NCBI GenBank assembly: GCA_963576725.1
Contig: OY755251.1
Coordinates: 35,159,619-35,223,618 of the forward strand
From: Azorinus chamasolen
Taxonomy: Eukaryota; Mollusca; Bivalvia; Cardiida; Solecurtidae
Length of the DNA: 64,000 bases
Direction: 5' to 3'
Part shown: piece after piece, positions 8,365 to 17,508 of the stretch
How positions within the stretch are numbered: the stretch's first letter is position 1
Layout: each line of letters starts with the position of its first letter
Notes under the pieces: model-generated
Databases searched by the model: none
Told to the model about the DNA's origin: nothing
Seen by the model: only the letters and a program-made list of their open reading frames with translations
Translations under genes and position numbers: made by a program

Positions 8365-8626
8365 AATGTAACCGGGTGTTCTTATAAAGAAACATACATA
8401 TATCTATATGTTTTTCCCCGGGTAGACTATATATTATAGAATGTTCGTAAACTTGTTTACATGTTCTTTTTATGTGTATATTGAATGTACAATAAACAGG
8501 ATCAATTAATATTTATTATGCCAAGCGCTACTTTACTTATATTTACAGTCTATAGCCTATGTCTACTGTGCTTATAGACTGGGCGTGTTAGACCATATTC
8601 ATAACGAATCACATTCGTAACACGTG

Positions 8627-8779
8627 TTAGCAATTTTAGAGAGTAAAGAAACATATCTTTTATATTCCGTTAGCAAACAGAGCATACCCTGATCAGACGG
8701 CTCCTATAGGAGCCGTCTGATCTGGGTCTACTCTGTTTGCAAATACGTGAAAATGCATTGATATGAAGGAAAATGTGAA
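8627..8779. mobile_element. PAL-A (A2), right half
   Basis: It begins within the internal landmark TTTTAGAGAGTAAAG. The perfect palindrome (8673-8740) has apex GGCTCCTATAGGAGCC. The end has decayed (GAAGGAAAATGTGAAG). Confidence 0.8.
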
Positions 8780-8995
8780 GTAAGCAAAATACTTCAGATC
8801 TGGGTCTGAACAGACATAATAAGGGTTATAGATATTAAAGTCATTTACGTAAAACACTGCGTGCTACATAATGTAGACCACTGGTAGTGCTCAGTCATAG
8901 TGAGTCATAAAACTGACCTTGCACTTAAAGCCAATTGACTGCCATCACTCATGCCTTCCGCTTGCTCGTGTATATTAAGTACTTGTGATACTATT

Positions 8996-9224
8996 ATAAA
9001 CCGTTCACCTCATAATACCGCATTTTTGCCTATTTGCAAACAGAGTAGACCAAGATCAGACATATTCTATAGGAGCTATCTGATCAGATGTGTCTCTGCT
9101 TGCTTATTTATGTTGCAGGTCTGATTCTTCATGGCCATGTTCATAACCATGTCAATAGCAGTTTCAGTTTTATAAATTAGTATTCATAATAACTTGCATG
9201 AATATTCACCATGTAAAGGGTTGA
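8996..9224. mobile_element. PAL-A (A1)
   Basis: The left end is TAAACCGTTCACCTCATAAT and the right end CACCATGTAAAGGGTTGA. The palindrome (9036-9103) has several changes in its apex arm. Confidence 0.8.
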
Positions 9225-9380
9225 CATAAGCCTCCATGAAAGAAGTTTCTCTGCATTTGGTATCGAGCTATTTGGTTGGTTTGCGATCAGTAATACAGAC
9301 TAGACACATTAGATAGTAGGTCCTTGCACTCAAACTCTCCCCAGCTTAATATCTGCCATGTTTATGGTCACATCTGTTGC

Positions 9381-9623
9381 TCAACCCTTTCCTTCATATA
9401 ACAACATTTTCGCGCATTTGCAAACAGAGAAGACCCAGATCAGACGACTCCTGAAGGAGTCGTTGGTCAAGGTCTGCTCTGTTTGCTAATGGAATTTAAT
9501 AGATCTGTTTCTTTAGTTTCTAAAATGGCTACATTTTTTGCACATTTCAGTATAACTAGATTGTCCATGGATATTCAGTAGGTTTTGAAATTTGGACTAA
9601 ACATAGAAAATGGAGGGATCAAT
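9381..9623. mobile_element. PAL-A (A2, opposite orientation)
   Basis: It starts TCAACCCTTTCCTTCATAT. The palindrome (9420-9486) has apex GACTCCTGAAGGAGTC, a compensated change in both arms. The distal end has decayed near GGAGGGATCAATTG. Confidence 0.8.
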
Positions 9624-9647
9624 TGATCATAATGTGCCAGCTAGGTC

Positions 9648-9823
9648 CCTGTCTGGAACCTCCTATAGGAACCGTCTGATCAGTGTCTGTTGTGTGAAAT
9701 ATTATAGATATGATTGTAGATGTTCTACTATGGCCAAAAATCCTGTGTCCATGTGGCATTATAAAAAGTAGTCTAATTACTATGTCATTTTCTCACATTA
9801 ATATTCATGGAGTAAAGGGTTAA
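9648..9823. mobile_element. PAL-A (A1), right part
   Basis: The palindrome is partial (GGAACCTCCTATAGGAACCG). The rest of the element is standard, ending ATGGAGTAAAGGGTTAA. Some PAL-D left-arm sequence (GGCGGTAGCTTAATGCA) follows to about 9885. Confidence 0.75.
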
Positions 9824-10045
9824 ACCAGGCGGTAGCTTAATGCACAATCAAAATAATGTCGAAAGACCCTACCTTATGTTTTTTGTTTACACTGATTTTT
9901 TTTAAACAAAACAATATTTCAGTAAATAGGATCCGATATTTAAAACGCCTTTTGCTTGAGCTCAAAATCTGACCAATCAAGTTCTTGAAAATGAACTCGG
10001 ACACACACATTCCATAACCTCGGGTACTGAGCATTGTGTGTTGTA

Positions 10046-10272
10046 TTAACCCATTTGCTCCCTCGAACCCATATATGGGACGTAGGCAAACAGTGTAGAC
10101 TCTGATCAGACACCGCATAATGCGACGTCTGATTAGAGTCTACACTGTTTGCTGATAGAAAATTCAATACAACAAAATAAAAATGGAAATTTAGACCAGA
10201 CTTTCCTTAGATAAAAAATAGAGTAATCCAATATATAAACATGGATGAATCCACTGGGAGCAAATGGGTTAA
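10046..10272. mobile_element. PAL-F MITE, type copy
   Basis: The terminal repeats are perfect: TTAACCCATTTGCTCCC on the left and GGGAGCAAATGGGTTAA on the right. The palindrome (10086-10152) has arms GCAAACAGTGTAGACTCTG and apex CCGCATAATGCG. It shares the CAAACAG...AGAC...GATCAGAC arm plan with PAL-A, E and G but has its own apex. The TTAA ends suggest piggyBac-type mobilisation. A second, truncated copy is at 39017. Confidence 0.92.
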
Positions 10273-10489
10273 ATGGGAGACTTATTACAGAATGACAAAG
10301 AAAATGTGCAATAAGCAACATTCCGATTAGACATCATAATTAACAGAAGTAATTGAACAGTTTCATCAATTCTAGGAATAGAGACTTAGCATGTAACAGT
10401 TGGACTGCACCATCCTGAAAACAAATAAACACTAATCAGTGTGTTAGACAGAACATGTAATGCACTACTTTATATTCTAAATACATGTA

Positions 10490-10640
10490 CAGTATAACCG
10501 CGATAATCGTAACACTGAAATACGTGTCGTTATCGGTCTTTAAGGCTGATGGCTGCTTAATACAGGGTGAAGGTCGTATAGAGAGATCATCTGGGAGCTT
10601 TCTATATGACGTTTGTCGTGCGTTATGCGGCCACTGGCCT
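10490..10640. mobile_element. PAL-D variant
   Basis: It starts CAGTATAACCGCGATAATCG, a Tigger-like terminal motif. The core has GGCTGCTTAATACAGGGTG and AGCTTTCTATATGACG. The right terminal repeat is not clear. Confidence 0.6.
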
Positions 10641-10869
10641 GACATGATTACATTGTGTCTTATTTAGTATTTGAATTAGCGAGGTTTGACTTTGCGCGCA
10701 TCTTTCAAGAACAAATTAACAGTTTGAAAAGAATTGTTGAGCTGTACATTTTGAATTATTGAAATAACAATGTATGCGTTGTATAGGCTGCAAGTGATAT
10801 TGCGAATGATAAAACAGAAAATCAAATTAACTGGTAAAATCAAGAAGCTCAAGCAGTTTTACAGTCTAA

Positions 10870-11143
10870 ATTCTACAGTTTCTGCCAGTATAACAGACTC
10901 AGTGTTAATTGGTACAGTCACCGAGGTCCAGATAAGTCAATTAAAACATATTCCAGAATAACTTCTTTATTTCTTCACCAAACCCTATACTGTGAACACT
11001 CTTCGAGACGATTCTAAAGAGTGGTCACAACATAGGGGTTAGTGGAGAAATGACGATTTTAGTATTTATGTACGCATCTATATGTAGCTCTGCAGTCGTT
11101 ATTTCTTACATGAATATTCATGTAACCAAGGATTAGGGTTAAT
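10870..11143. mobile_element. PAL-A1 split by a PAL-C
   Basis: Short PAL-A1 pieces lie on both sides of the PAL-C below: ATTCTACAGTTTCTGCC on the left and TTATTTCTTACATGAATATT on the right, ending GATTAGGGTTAA. Part of the host element around the insertion is lost. Confidence 0.6.
10923..11092. mobile_element. PAL-C inserted in PAL-A1
   Basis: It runs from GAGGTCCAGATAAG to TATATGTAGCTCTG. The palindrome is at 10970-11051. The left inner arm has lost the TTTAGAATCGTCT segment, so the hairpin is asymmetric. Confidence 0.8.
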
Positions 11144-11213
11144 ACATGTACCTTGTAATTACTCGTCTCTGTGTAGTAGTTTGTCCTATAAATGTTCGTG
11201 ATATTGTTATGTA

Positions 11214-11434
11214 CAGTAAAACCTTCTTAAGCGACCACAAAAAGAGGTATGAGTATGGCCAGATGGAAGCTCAGTGAATGGCGAAGGTAATGCAGCAGTC
11301 CATGCGAAAGCTTCCTGCGTAACTTTCGTCATGCATTAAGTAACTGTCTCCTTAAAAAACAACAAACAACAAACAACAAAAAACCAACAACATGTGTTGG
11401 AATACTAAATGGTTGCTTTAGTGAGGTTCTCCAG
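11214..11434. mobile_element. PAL-D variant with AAC-rich insertion
   Basis: It starts CAGTAAAACCTTCTTAAGC. The core arms are AAGCTCAGTGAATGGCG and CGTCATGCATTAAG. A run of AACAAAC repeats follows at about 11355-11385. The end reads GGTTGCTTTAGTGAGG then TTCTCCAGT. Confidence 0.65.
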
Positions 11435-11621
11435 TTATTGTTATATGTCATATCAGATATAAACGTCTCTAATCTATCAACTGGCAACATGATGTTATAG
11501 CATGTCTCTCAGCCTGGAGGCAACAGTGAATGTCTAACACTGATCAATATAGGTCATGTGGCACACCTGGGTCGTGACACGTAGACTGGAGGTACAGATA
11601 AGGAACGGGGGTAGGAAATCT

Positions 11622-11728
11622 TGGTAAAATCTCTCTAAGCGGGACTTTCAACTTAGTATAATTGTCCATCTTATGGACAGGTGGCAGCTTAATGCAGGGT
11701 GGAAGTCATGCAGAAAGCTCCTCTGCAC
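11622..11728. mobile_element. PAL-D1 left half
   Basis: Terminal-like GGTAAAATCTCTCTAAGC and core GGTGGCAGCTTAATGCAGG with AGTCATGCAGAAAGCTCC are present. The sequence leaves the family at the palindrome apex, and the right half is missing. Confidence 0.65.
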
Positions 11729-11729
11729 G

Positions 11730-12394
11730 TGCTGGTCAAGATACTTGAGCATAAATTCAAACTCATAAGTTTATAACCCCAGCACTGCCATTGTATTTAT
11801 CAAGGTACATGAGCTCAAATAACGTACAGACAAGACGGTTGTGTTATTATTTACCTTGGAGGAAAGTTTTAGCAAAGAGATCGGAAGAAGAAAACATTAT
11901 TATGTCAAGGTTCAAAAGTTCTGCTTAAAGCCTAAAAAGTTATGCTTAAAATCTCAGCTTAACAGCTTCCAACCTGTGCTTAAAAGCTCTGTGAATAGAA
12001 CAAGATACCCGCCACACACCGGATGGAGGTCTGTCATCATTGATCCGATTTCAGTATGACGCAACATCACAAATATGAGGGCAAACTGATTATCAGTTGA
12101 GGAATCTGACCTCTTCGCCACGGATACCCTTTAGCGTCTATCAACAAACCCATACACTGTTGCAATCTAAATGCTACAAAATGAGCTCTTTTGTGAGAAT
12201 TCCCCGCGGACACAAAGTTTTTGTTCAATTATTTTTACAGCCCTGCAGTTTTACGGTTCTTCTTCCCTATCAGTCAAAGCAAATATTTGCCCGGCGAGTG
12301 CGGAGTTTTCAAATCTCATTAGTAGCTCAATCTAGTAGCTAATCACGTGATCGATATACAATCGGATACCCTCCGCAAAACATTACAGTGTTAT
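11730..12394. other. Unassigned unique stretch
   Basis: Open frames of 72 and 81 codons occur at 11841-12059 and 12097-12342. They lack recognisable motifs, splice signals or composition bias. No repeat family is seen. A near-inverted motif (ATCGATATACAATCGGAT) lies at about 12350. Confidence 0.45.
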
Positions 12395-12632
12395 TCAACC
12401 ATTTACTCCACAAATATTCATGTCAGATATAATGACCTCATGAATATTAATTAGATTATTTTTGTGTGTAATGGCACTTAGACACGGGGAATTTGTAGAA
12501 TCACATCTATATTGGTTCATAAGCTAAGAGAGTAGACTCTTGTCAGACGGATCATACAGGAGCCGTCTGATATGAGTTTTCTACTCTGTTTGCAAATGCG
12601 TAGAAAGGCGTATTTATGGAGTAAATAATTAA
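12395..12632. mobile_element. PAL-A (A1), first of a three-element chain
   Basis: It starts TCAACCATTTACTCCACAA and ends TATGGAGTAAATAATTAA. The palindrome is at 12523-12593. Its last TTAA (12629-12632) is the first TTAA of the next element. Confidence 0.85.
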
Positions 12633-12879
12633 CCCTTTCTCTTATGTAAGCGCATTTTGACGCATCTGCAAACAGAGGTGACCCAGATCAGATGGCTCCT
12701 ATAGGAGCCGTCTGATCAGGGTCTGCTCTGTTTGCTTGTGGTGTAATATAGATCTGATTCTACAGCTTCTGCATGAGCCAAATGTCATGTGTTCATAATA
12801 ATGTCATTGTAAAACTAGTCTCATTAATACTCTTGACGTCATTATTTCCTACATGAATATTCATCAGGGATAGGGTTAA
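12629..12879. mobile_element. PAL-A (A1), second of the chain
   Basis: It runs TTAACCCTTTCTCTTATG to CAGGGATAGGGTTAA. The palindrome (12668-12735) has apex GGCTCCTATAGGAGCC. Its orientation is opposite to the first copy, with the palindrome at the left end. Confidence 0.9.
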
Positions 12880-13124
12880 CCCTTCACATAGAAACCTGTT
12901 AACGACTTTGCAAACAGCAAAACCCAGATTAGACGACTCCTGCACGGGCCGTTTGATCAGGGTCTACGCTGTTGCGTATGGAATAGTACAATTTTGATTC
13001 TAAAGTTTCTGCCTTGGCCAAAATTTCTCAATTCTGTACTCAAGTGCCAATATAGAAAAACGTCAAATTAGTATACATGGTGTCATTATTGCTTACATGA
13101 ATATGCATGAAGAAAAGGATTTAA
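12876..13124. mobile_element. PAL-A (A1), third of the chain
   Basis: It starts TTAACCCTTCACATAG and ends AGAAAAGGATTTAA, sharing the TTAA at 12876-12879. The palindrome (12910-12975) is more diverged (apex CTCCTGCACGGG). Confidence 0.85.
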
Positions 13125-13505
13125 TGGTAATCAGTGCAAAACTATATACAAATGTACACGATCTAGATAGGTACAATCTTTTACTTAGGTTCATTTTCTT
13201 CAAACCTAAAATATAGAAGTGGAATGATTTAAAAGATTTGAATAGCAAACGACAAATGGGAAAAGAGTCGACACTTTTTATCGTTGAAAGAATAGTTTCT
13301 AAGGCCTCCTGGGATGCATATTCCGAGGAATATTCAAATTTCGCCAGGGTCTGCAGTGGGACTGGTATTGCGATCCTATCTTGTGTTGTAAACTCCAATT
13401 ACGATTGCTTAGTTAATCAACTGAAATCTAAGCTGATGCAAAACACATGCAAATTATCAAGTCGGATCATTATATAGATAACATGTACGCTGATCTATCG
13501 AAGTA
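13125..13505. other. Unique island with two overlapping open frames
   Basis: A 79-codon frame on plus (13238-13477) and a 101-codon frame on minus (13093-13398) overlap. Neither is recognised. The minus frame has an ordinary amino-acid mix (QDRIAIPVPLQTLAKF near its start) but runs into the adjacent PAL-A end. Either could be an exon; both are more likely chance. Confidence 0.3.
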
Positions 13506-13509
13506 TTTT

Positions 13510-13605
13510 ATTTCTCCACCAAATCCTATGTTGTTGTTGCCACTTGTTAGCCTCGGAGAGACGATTCTAATGAGTATAGCAGCAGTATAGGGTTTGGTGG
13601 AGAAA
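13510..13605. mobile_element. PAL-C variant core
   Basis: The arms are ATTTCTCCACCAAATCCTAT and GTATAGGGTTTGGTGGAGAA. The centre CTCGGAGAGACGATTCTAAT belongs to the subfamily with ACTCATTAGAATCG. The terminal repeats are not visible. Confidence 0.7.
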
Positions 13606-13622
13606 AGTACAAATTTAGCTTA

Positions 13623-13825
13623 CAGCAGAAACTGTCTTACGCGGTCATAAATTTATTGAATATAGAAGTCTTAAAAAGCAGGCGATTGCTAAATGCTGGG
13701 CAAAAGTAATGCAGAAAGCTCCTATAGGAGCTTTCTGCATTACTTATGACCTGCATTGAGCTACACCTGCTTTACATACCAACAATTAAACCGCTTTTTG
13801 ACGGCTACTCAAGACAGAATGTACA
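13623..13825. mobile_element. PAL-D, well-preserved palindrome
   Basis: It starts CAGCAGAAACTGTCTTACGC and ends CTACTCAAGACAGAATG. The inner palindrome at 13705-13744 is perfect (AGTAATGCAGAAAGCTCC and its complement, apex CTCCTATAGGAG). The outer arms are GCAGGCGATTGCTAAATGC and GCATTGAGCTACACCTGC. Confidence 0.85.
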
Positions 13826-14047
13826 GTACTTGGATTTCCTAAATATGTCTCCTATCTACAGCTTTGGGATGAGTGAAAATAAAGTTCTGTTATTCAGACG
13901 TGCAACAATCTAGATACCGTAAGCAAGTTAATGTCATGAACAAAACTGTAAATGCTTTTATTTTATAGTTTATTTCCTATTCTTCATAACCATGGGTTTT
14001 GAAAAGAATACAAAGGTGCGTGTACACAATAATTACTTCAAAGCTGT

Positions 14048-14299
14048 TTAACCCTTTCCCTGTTCTTTGCTTATTTCAAATTTCAGTACCTATACTGAAT
14101 ATTCATGGACAAAAGAGTTCTGATGAAATATGGAAAAGGTTGAACATTGTAGTCATTTAAGAAAGTAAATAAACAGATCTATCAAATTCCACTGGCAAAC
14201 AGAGCAGACCCTGATCAGACGGCTCCTACAGGAGCCATCTGATCTGGGTCTACTCTGTTTGCAAATGCGTAAAACACGTTTATATGAGAGAAAAGTTGA
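14048..14299. mobile_element. PAL-A (A2)
   Basis: It runs from TTAACCCTTTCCCTGTTC to GAGAGAAAAGTTGAA. The palindrome (14195-14262) has apex CTCCTACAGGAG. Confidence 0.88.
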
Positions 14300-14491
14300 A
14301 GACATTTATGTGAGATACTCCGTTGATCCTGTTTTTCTTTTTTAAGCACTCTGTAGTTTTTACCCCTTTCCTATGACAATAAAGTGCGTTCTCGTTAATT
14401 TGACTGACATGTATCTGACATTATAACTAGTTTTCTGTATGATATTTCGATTTTTAGTCCTTTTATCAAAGCAATAGTCAGAAAAATATAA

Positions 14492-14586
14492 CTCGGAGGC
14501 GATTCTAATAAGTGGCGGTAAGATAGGGTTTAGCTGAGAAATAAGAGAGTTCGATTGATAAGTATGAATCTTATCTACAGAGCTGT
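14492..14586. mobile_element. PAL-C variant, right half
   Basis: CTCGGAGGCGATTCTAATA begins near the apex and continues to AGATAGGGTTTAGCTGAG. The terminal side is TCTTATCTACAGAGCTG. The left half is absent. Confidence 0.6.
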
Positions 14587-14887
14587 ACTATACACTAGAG
14601 TGAACAGAACAGAAATGTTGTAAAAAATGAATTCAATTAGATTCCTTCATTCTTGAGGACCCGAAGTGTCGTCTGGCATTCATATTATCGTCTGTCTATA
14701 ATTCGAAGAATTAATTTACCAATATAGACGTGAACATCCAAGTGCCAATCTTCTTGGATCGTTATTGGATGCTGGCTACTCTTTGCAGATAATCTAAACC
14801 CGTATCGATCATACATATTTTGGCCACGTTTTGTGTTATCGAAATCTTGATATAAATTTCTGCCCCGTCCTATTCTGTGAGTAACGT
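14587..14887. other. Unassigned stretch
   Basis: No family, RNA gene or coding frame recognised. Confidence 0.5.
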
Positions 14888-15293
14888 TTGAACCCTTACC
14901 GCGGTGTAAAAATATGCATGCTCAAATCTGATCAGGGTCTGCTCTGTTTGCTTATAGAATGATATAGGTATGACAATACAGGTTTTGCTTTGGCAAAAGC
15001 ATCATGGGTTGATATACCATTTTAAGAATTAATCTAATTAATATTCGTGATGTCATTATTTCTTACATGAACCAGAGCTCCAGATAAGATGCTTATATTA
15101 GAACATTTTCAGGAATAACTCCTTTATTTCTCCAACAAACCCTATACTGTGACCACTCTTTAGAATCGTCTCGAAGAGACGATTCTAAAGAGTGGTCACA
15201 GTATATGGTTTGGTGGAGAAATGACGACTTTAGCATTTGGGTACGCACCTTTATCAGTAGCTCTGATTGAACATTCATGGAGTAAAGGGTTAA
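14888..15293. mobile_element. PAL-A1 host with nested PAL-C
   Basis: The left end is TTGAACCCTTACCGCGG. Only the right palindrome arm survives (GATCAGGGTCTGCTCTG at about 14932). The rest is normal A1, interrupted at TTACATGAAC by PAL-C and resuming with TGAACATTCATGGAG. It ends AAAGGGTTAA. Confidence 0.85.
15073..15267. mobile_element. PAL-C, complete, with direct repeat TGAAC
   Basis: It starts CAGAGCTCCAGATAAG and ends TTATCAGTAGCTCTGAT. The perfect palindrome (15126-15222) has centre GTCTCGAAGAGAC. TGAAC flanks it at 15068-15072 and 15268-15272. The host PAL-A1 normally has this sequence once, so it is a good candidate target-site duplication. Confidence 0.88.
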
Positions 15294-15595
15294 ACATAAC
15301 GGTTGAATTTGTGACAGTTTGTATCCTGATGGGCCATCGTGCTTTTAGACAGACAGTCGTTGTGACGTGAGCTTCTTAGTAACGAAATTCATTTACACTA
15401 TTACGTCATGTATTGAAACAAGTTACGATAATTTGTTTAGCACGTGAAATATTGGCTATTTTGGATTTGATTGGCCGTTTATTGTCGATATTAGAACTGT
15501 GTACCCCTATAGAGGTCGTCTTGCCAGCTATCAGACAATTTTATCGTCTTTTCCAAAAATATAAATAGTCTTACCGTAATAATCCCTAATTTTTC
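15294..15595. other. Unassigned stretch
   Basis: No family or coding frame recognised. Confidence 0.5.
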
Positions 15596-15610
15596 GAATA
15601 GGCAATTGTA

Positions 15611-15680
15611 GGCATATAGTGCACACCCAGATCAAAGAGCCTTAACAGGAGCAGTTTTATCAGGGCCTATGCTTTTTGCC
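15611..15680. mobile_element. PAL-A-like palindrome, very degenerate
   Basis: Paired traces CACACCCAGATCAAAG and TTTATCAGGGCCTATGC with AACAGGAGC near the centre suggest an old PAL-A core. The ends are gone. Confidence 0.35.
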
Positions 15681-15890
15681 ACTCCACTTGCTTCAGGTAA
15701 AGTTATAAAAATATGCTGAAGTTTTCAGTTTTACAAATAAGTTCAGAGTGGGGATCAGAGTGTCAGACTAGTTAATGTAAGTATGGTACATATTTAATTG
15801 AATGGGGTCGATATAGACGTAAAGTTACAGCTTCCAAAACTCTTAACAAAGACTTATGAACTGCTACCCCGCTGTACATAATAAAACATT

Positions 15891-15970
15891 GTCTGCTGAA
15901 ATTTTGAACTGGGGCAATTTTGACTGCAGTGTCTGCTGAAATTTTGAACAGGGGCAATTTTGACTACAGT
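15891..15970. repeat. 40-bp direct duplication
   Basis: Two adjacent 40-bp copies differ at only two positions. Each starts GTCTGCTGAAATTTTGAAC. The end of the second copy forms the start of the PAL-D terminal repeat. Confidence 0.9.
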
Positions 15971-16136
15971 AAAACCTCTCTACACCGGACGTTCAATTTA
16001 GTTTAAATATCGAGCTTGGAGACAGATGGCAGCTTAATGCAGGGTGAAGGACTTTCACCATGCATTAAGGGGCCACCTGCTCAGTAAGTATCTATATTCT
16101 CCCCTTACTAGAATTCCGGCTGAGAGGGGTTTTACG
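15967..16136. mobile_element. PAL-D1
   Basis: It starts CAGTAAAACCTCTCTACACC and ends TGAGAGGGGTTTTACG. The core arms are GGCAGCTTAATGCAGGG and CATGCATTAAGGGGCCACC. The central hairpin is almost wholly deleted. Confidence 0.8.
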
Positions 16137-16161
16137 TTCTTTCAGAACAATTGAACGAGTG

Positions 16162-16228
16162 TCAAACAGCTTTTATCCAGATAAGATGCCGAGTAACTCG
16201 GTGTCTCATCTGGAATTAAGCTGTTTGA
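16162..16228. mobile_element. PAL-E palindrome
   Basis: TCAAACAGCTTTTATCCAG pairs with CTGGAATTAAGCTGTTTGA, with apex CCGAGTAACTCGG. It is one of two PAL-E hairpins about 90 bp apart. It may be two joined elements or one with an expanded interior. Confidence 0.8.
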
Positions 16229-16318
16229 AAATGCTAGTCAATTTTGAGATTAGTTCAGTGATATTCTTTGATGGACATTTAGTCTTTAGCCTGCTGTGGG
16301 CGGATGAGTGATTACCTT

Positions 16319-16386
16319 TGCAAGCAGTTTGGATCCAGATGAGACGCCGAGTAACTCGGCGTCTCATCAGGATCCACACTGTTTGA
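16319..16386. mobile_element. PAL-E palindrome, near perfect
   Basis: GCAAGCAGTTTGGATCCAG pairs with GGATCCACACTGTTTG. The centre GAGACGCCGAGTAACTCGGC and its complement are perfect. The arms read CCAGATGAG on one side and CCTGATGAG on the other, the same arm asymmetry as PAL-A. Confidence 0.88.
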
Positions 16387-16389
16387 TAC

Positions 16390-16880
16390 TCTGAAATAAT
16401 CTTTTGAAATAAAATGTAAGATAAATGAACTGTGACATCTGAAATCGATAACATTTTCTTCAAACCAATTTTGCTCAGCAGGCTAAATGCTAGGGGTGTC
16501 GAGGGGTGGGCGTAGTCTAATACAAACAGACTGGTGGCAGTATCATGTGACCATTTATCATATGAATGCTGAAATTTTAAAATAATCACCAGTGTTTTAT
16601 ATGGAGTTAATTCAGTAATGTTCAGATAATGTTTCAATGTGCTAGAGTAGGTTGAATGATACTCATTTTAATACCTGCACGGACCGCTCCGAGGAGCCGT
16701 CTGATCTGGGTACTAACAGGTTGTGTCAGTTCATTCGGTGCCTGCAATCAAGCGGTTAATATGGTCACAAGGCCATTAGTAACTATTCGTTACCCTCCGG
16801 CAAGCTCGAGAACTTTCGTAGAATGTAAATGAGCACTTCCTGTTTTTAAATGTGACTGCATACCATTTTAGGAAAATGCA
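16390..16880. other. Mostly unassigned, with a PAL-A arm fragment
   Basis: At 16681-16715 a lone right arm reads GAGGAGCCGTCTGATCTGGG. A 143-codon minus frame spans 16206-16637 but starts in PAL-E palindromes, so it is not credible as a gene. Nothing else is recognised. Confidence 0.5.
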
Positions 16881-17117
16881 TTAACACTTTCCTTTATATA
16901 AACGCTTTTTGACGCCTGTGCAAACAGAGTAGACCCAGATCAGATGGATCCTATAGGAACCGTCTGATCAGAGTCTGCCCTGTTTGCTTAAACAATATTT
17001 TAGATTTTATTCTATACTTACTTTCATAGTGCTCAGTGTATTTACCTTTTTTATTAAAAAAAAACTTAGTATGCACGGGTAGTGTCGTTCATGAATATTC
17101 ATTAGGTAAAATGATAA
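16881..17117. mobile_element. PAL-A (A1)
   Basis: It runs from TTAACACTTTCCTTTAT to TTAGGTAAAATGATAA. The palindrome (16920-16987) has apex GATCCTATAGGAACC. An A9 run interrupts the interior at about 17056. Confidence 0.85.
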
Positions 17118-17505
17118 CATTACAAATGAATGAATCAAGTTGCAGCGATTTACACTGAAGTAGACCGCTGCATGGGGAAACATAGAGCCAGATATGTAGA
17201 ATTATTGGAATACCATTTTCTAAAAAATAAATCCAACATTCTGAATTACAATTATCATTGTCAAACATTAGACAATTAAAACCCAGATTAGAAACATGTA
17301 GGAACATTCTAATCTGGGTCTACTCTGTTTGCAAAGGCGTGCGAATACGGATGTTGCAGGTAAAGGGATTATCTGCCTAGTCAATCGACACAGTCAAGCT
17401 GTGTCATTGAAACATTTGCTATCAGTACACTTGTCAAATCAATCGACTAATGGTGGCCAACTGAATTGTTTGACTCTTGAATTTATTAATCGAAATTGCT
17501 TTTGT
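17118..17505. other. Unassigned, with a PAL-A arm pair
   Basis: ACCCAGATTAGAAACATG and CATTCTAATCTGGGT at 17282-17321 form a small inverted repeat resembling PAL-A arms. It is followed by CTACTCTGTTTGCAAAGG. The remainder holds nothing recognisable. Confidence 0.45.
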
Positions 17506-17508
17506 TTA

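Larger units (their letters stand above)
8106..8622 (-). mobile_element. Miniature LTR retrotransposon (TRIM-like)
   Basis: This is a 517-bp non-coding element read on the minus strand. A 256-bp LTR (8367-8622, starting TGTTACGAATG and ending CCCGGTTACA) is followed after two bases by a primer-binding site at 8347-8364. A 106-bp interior and a short purine run (CTGGGGGAG) come next. The second LTR-like block (8106-8260) starts TGTCACAGTG and ends with the same last 31 bases as the first. CGTG flanks both sides (8102-8105, 8623-8626) as a possible 4-bp target duplication. With no gag or pol it would depend on an autonomous relative. The two LTRs agree only at the 3' end, so one is mosaic or recombined. 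Confidence 0.75.

Noticed and set aside
16206..16637. 143-codon minus frame
   Set aside because: One third is PAL-E palindrome sequence, and there is no recognisable domain.
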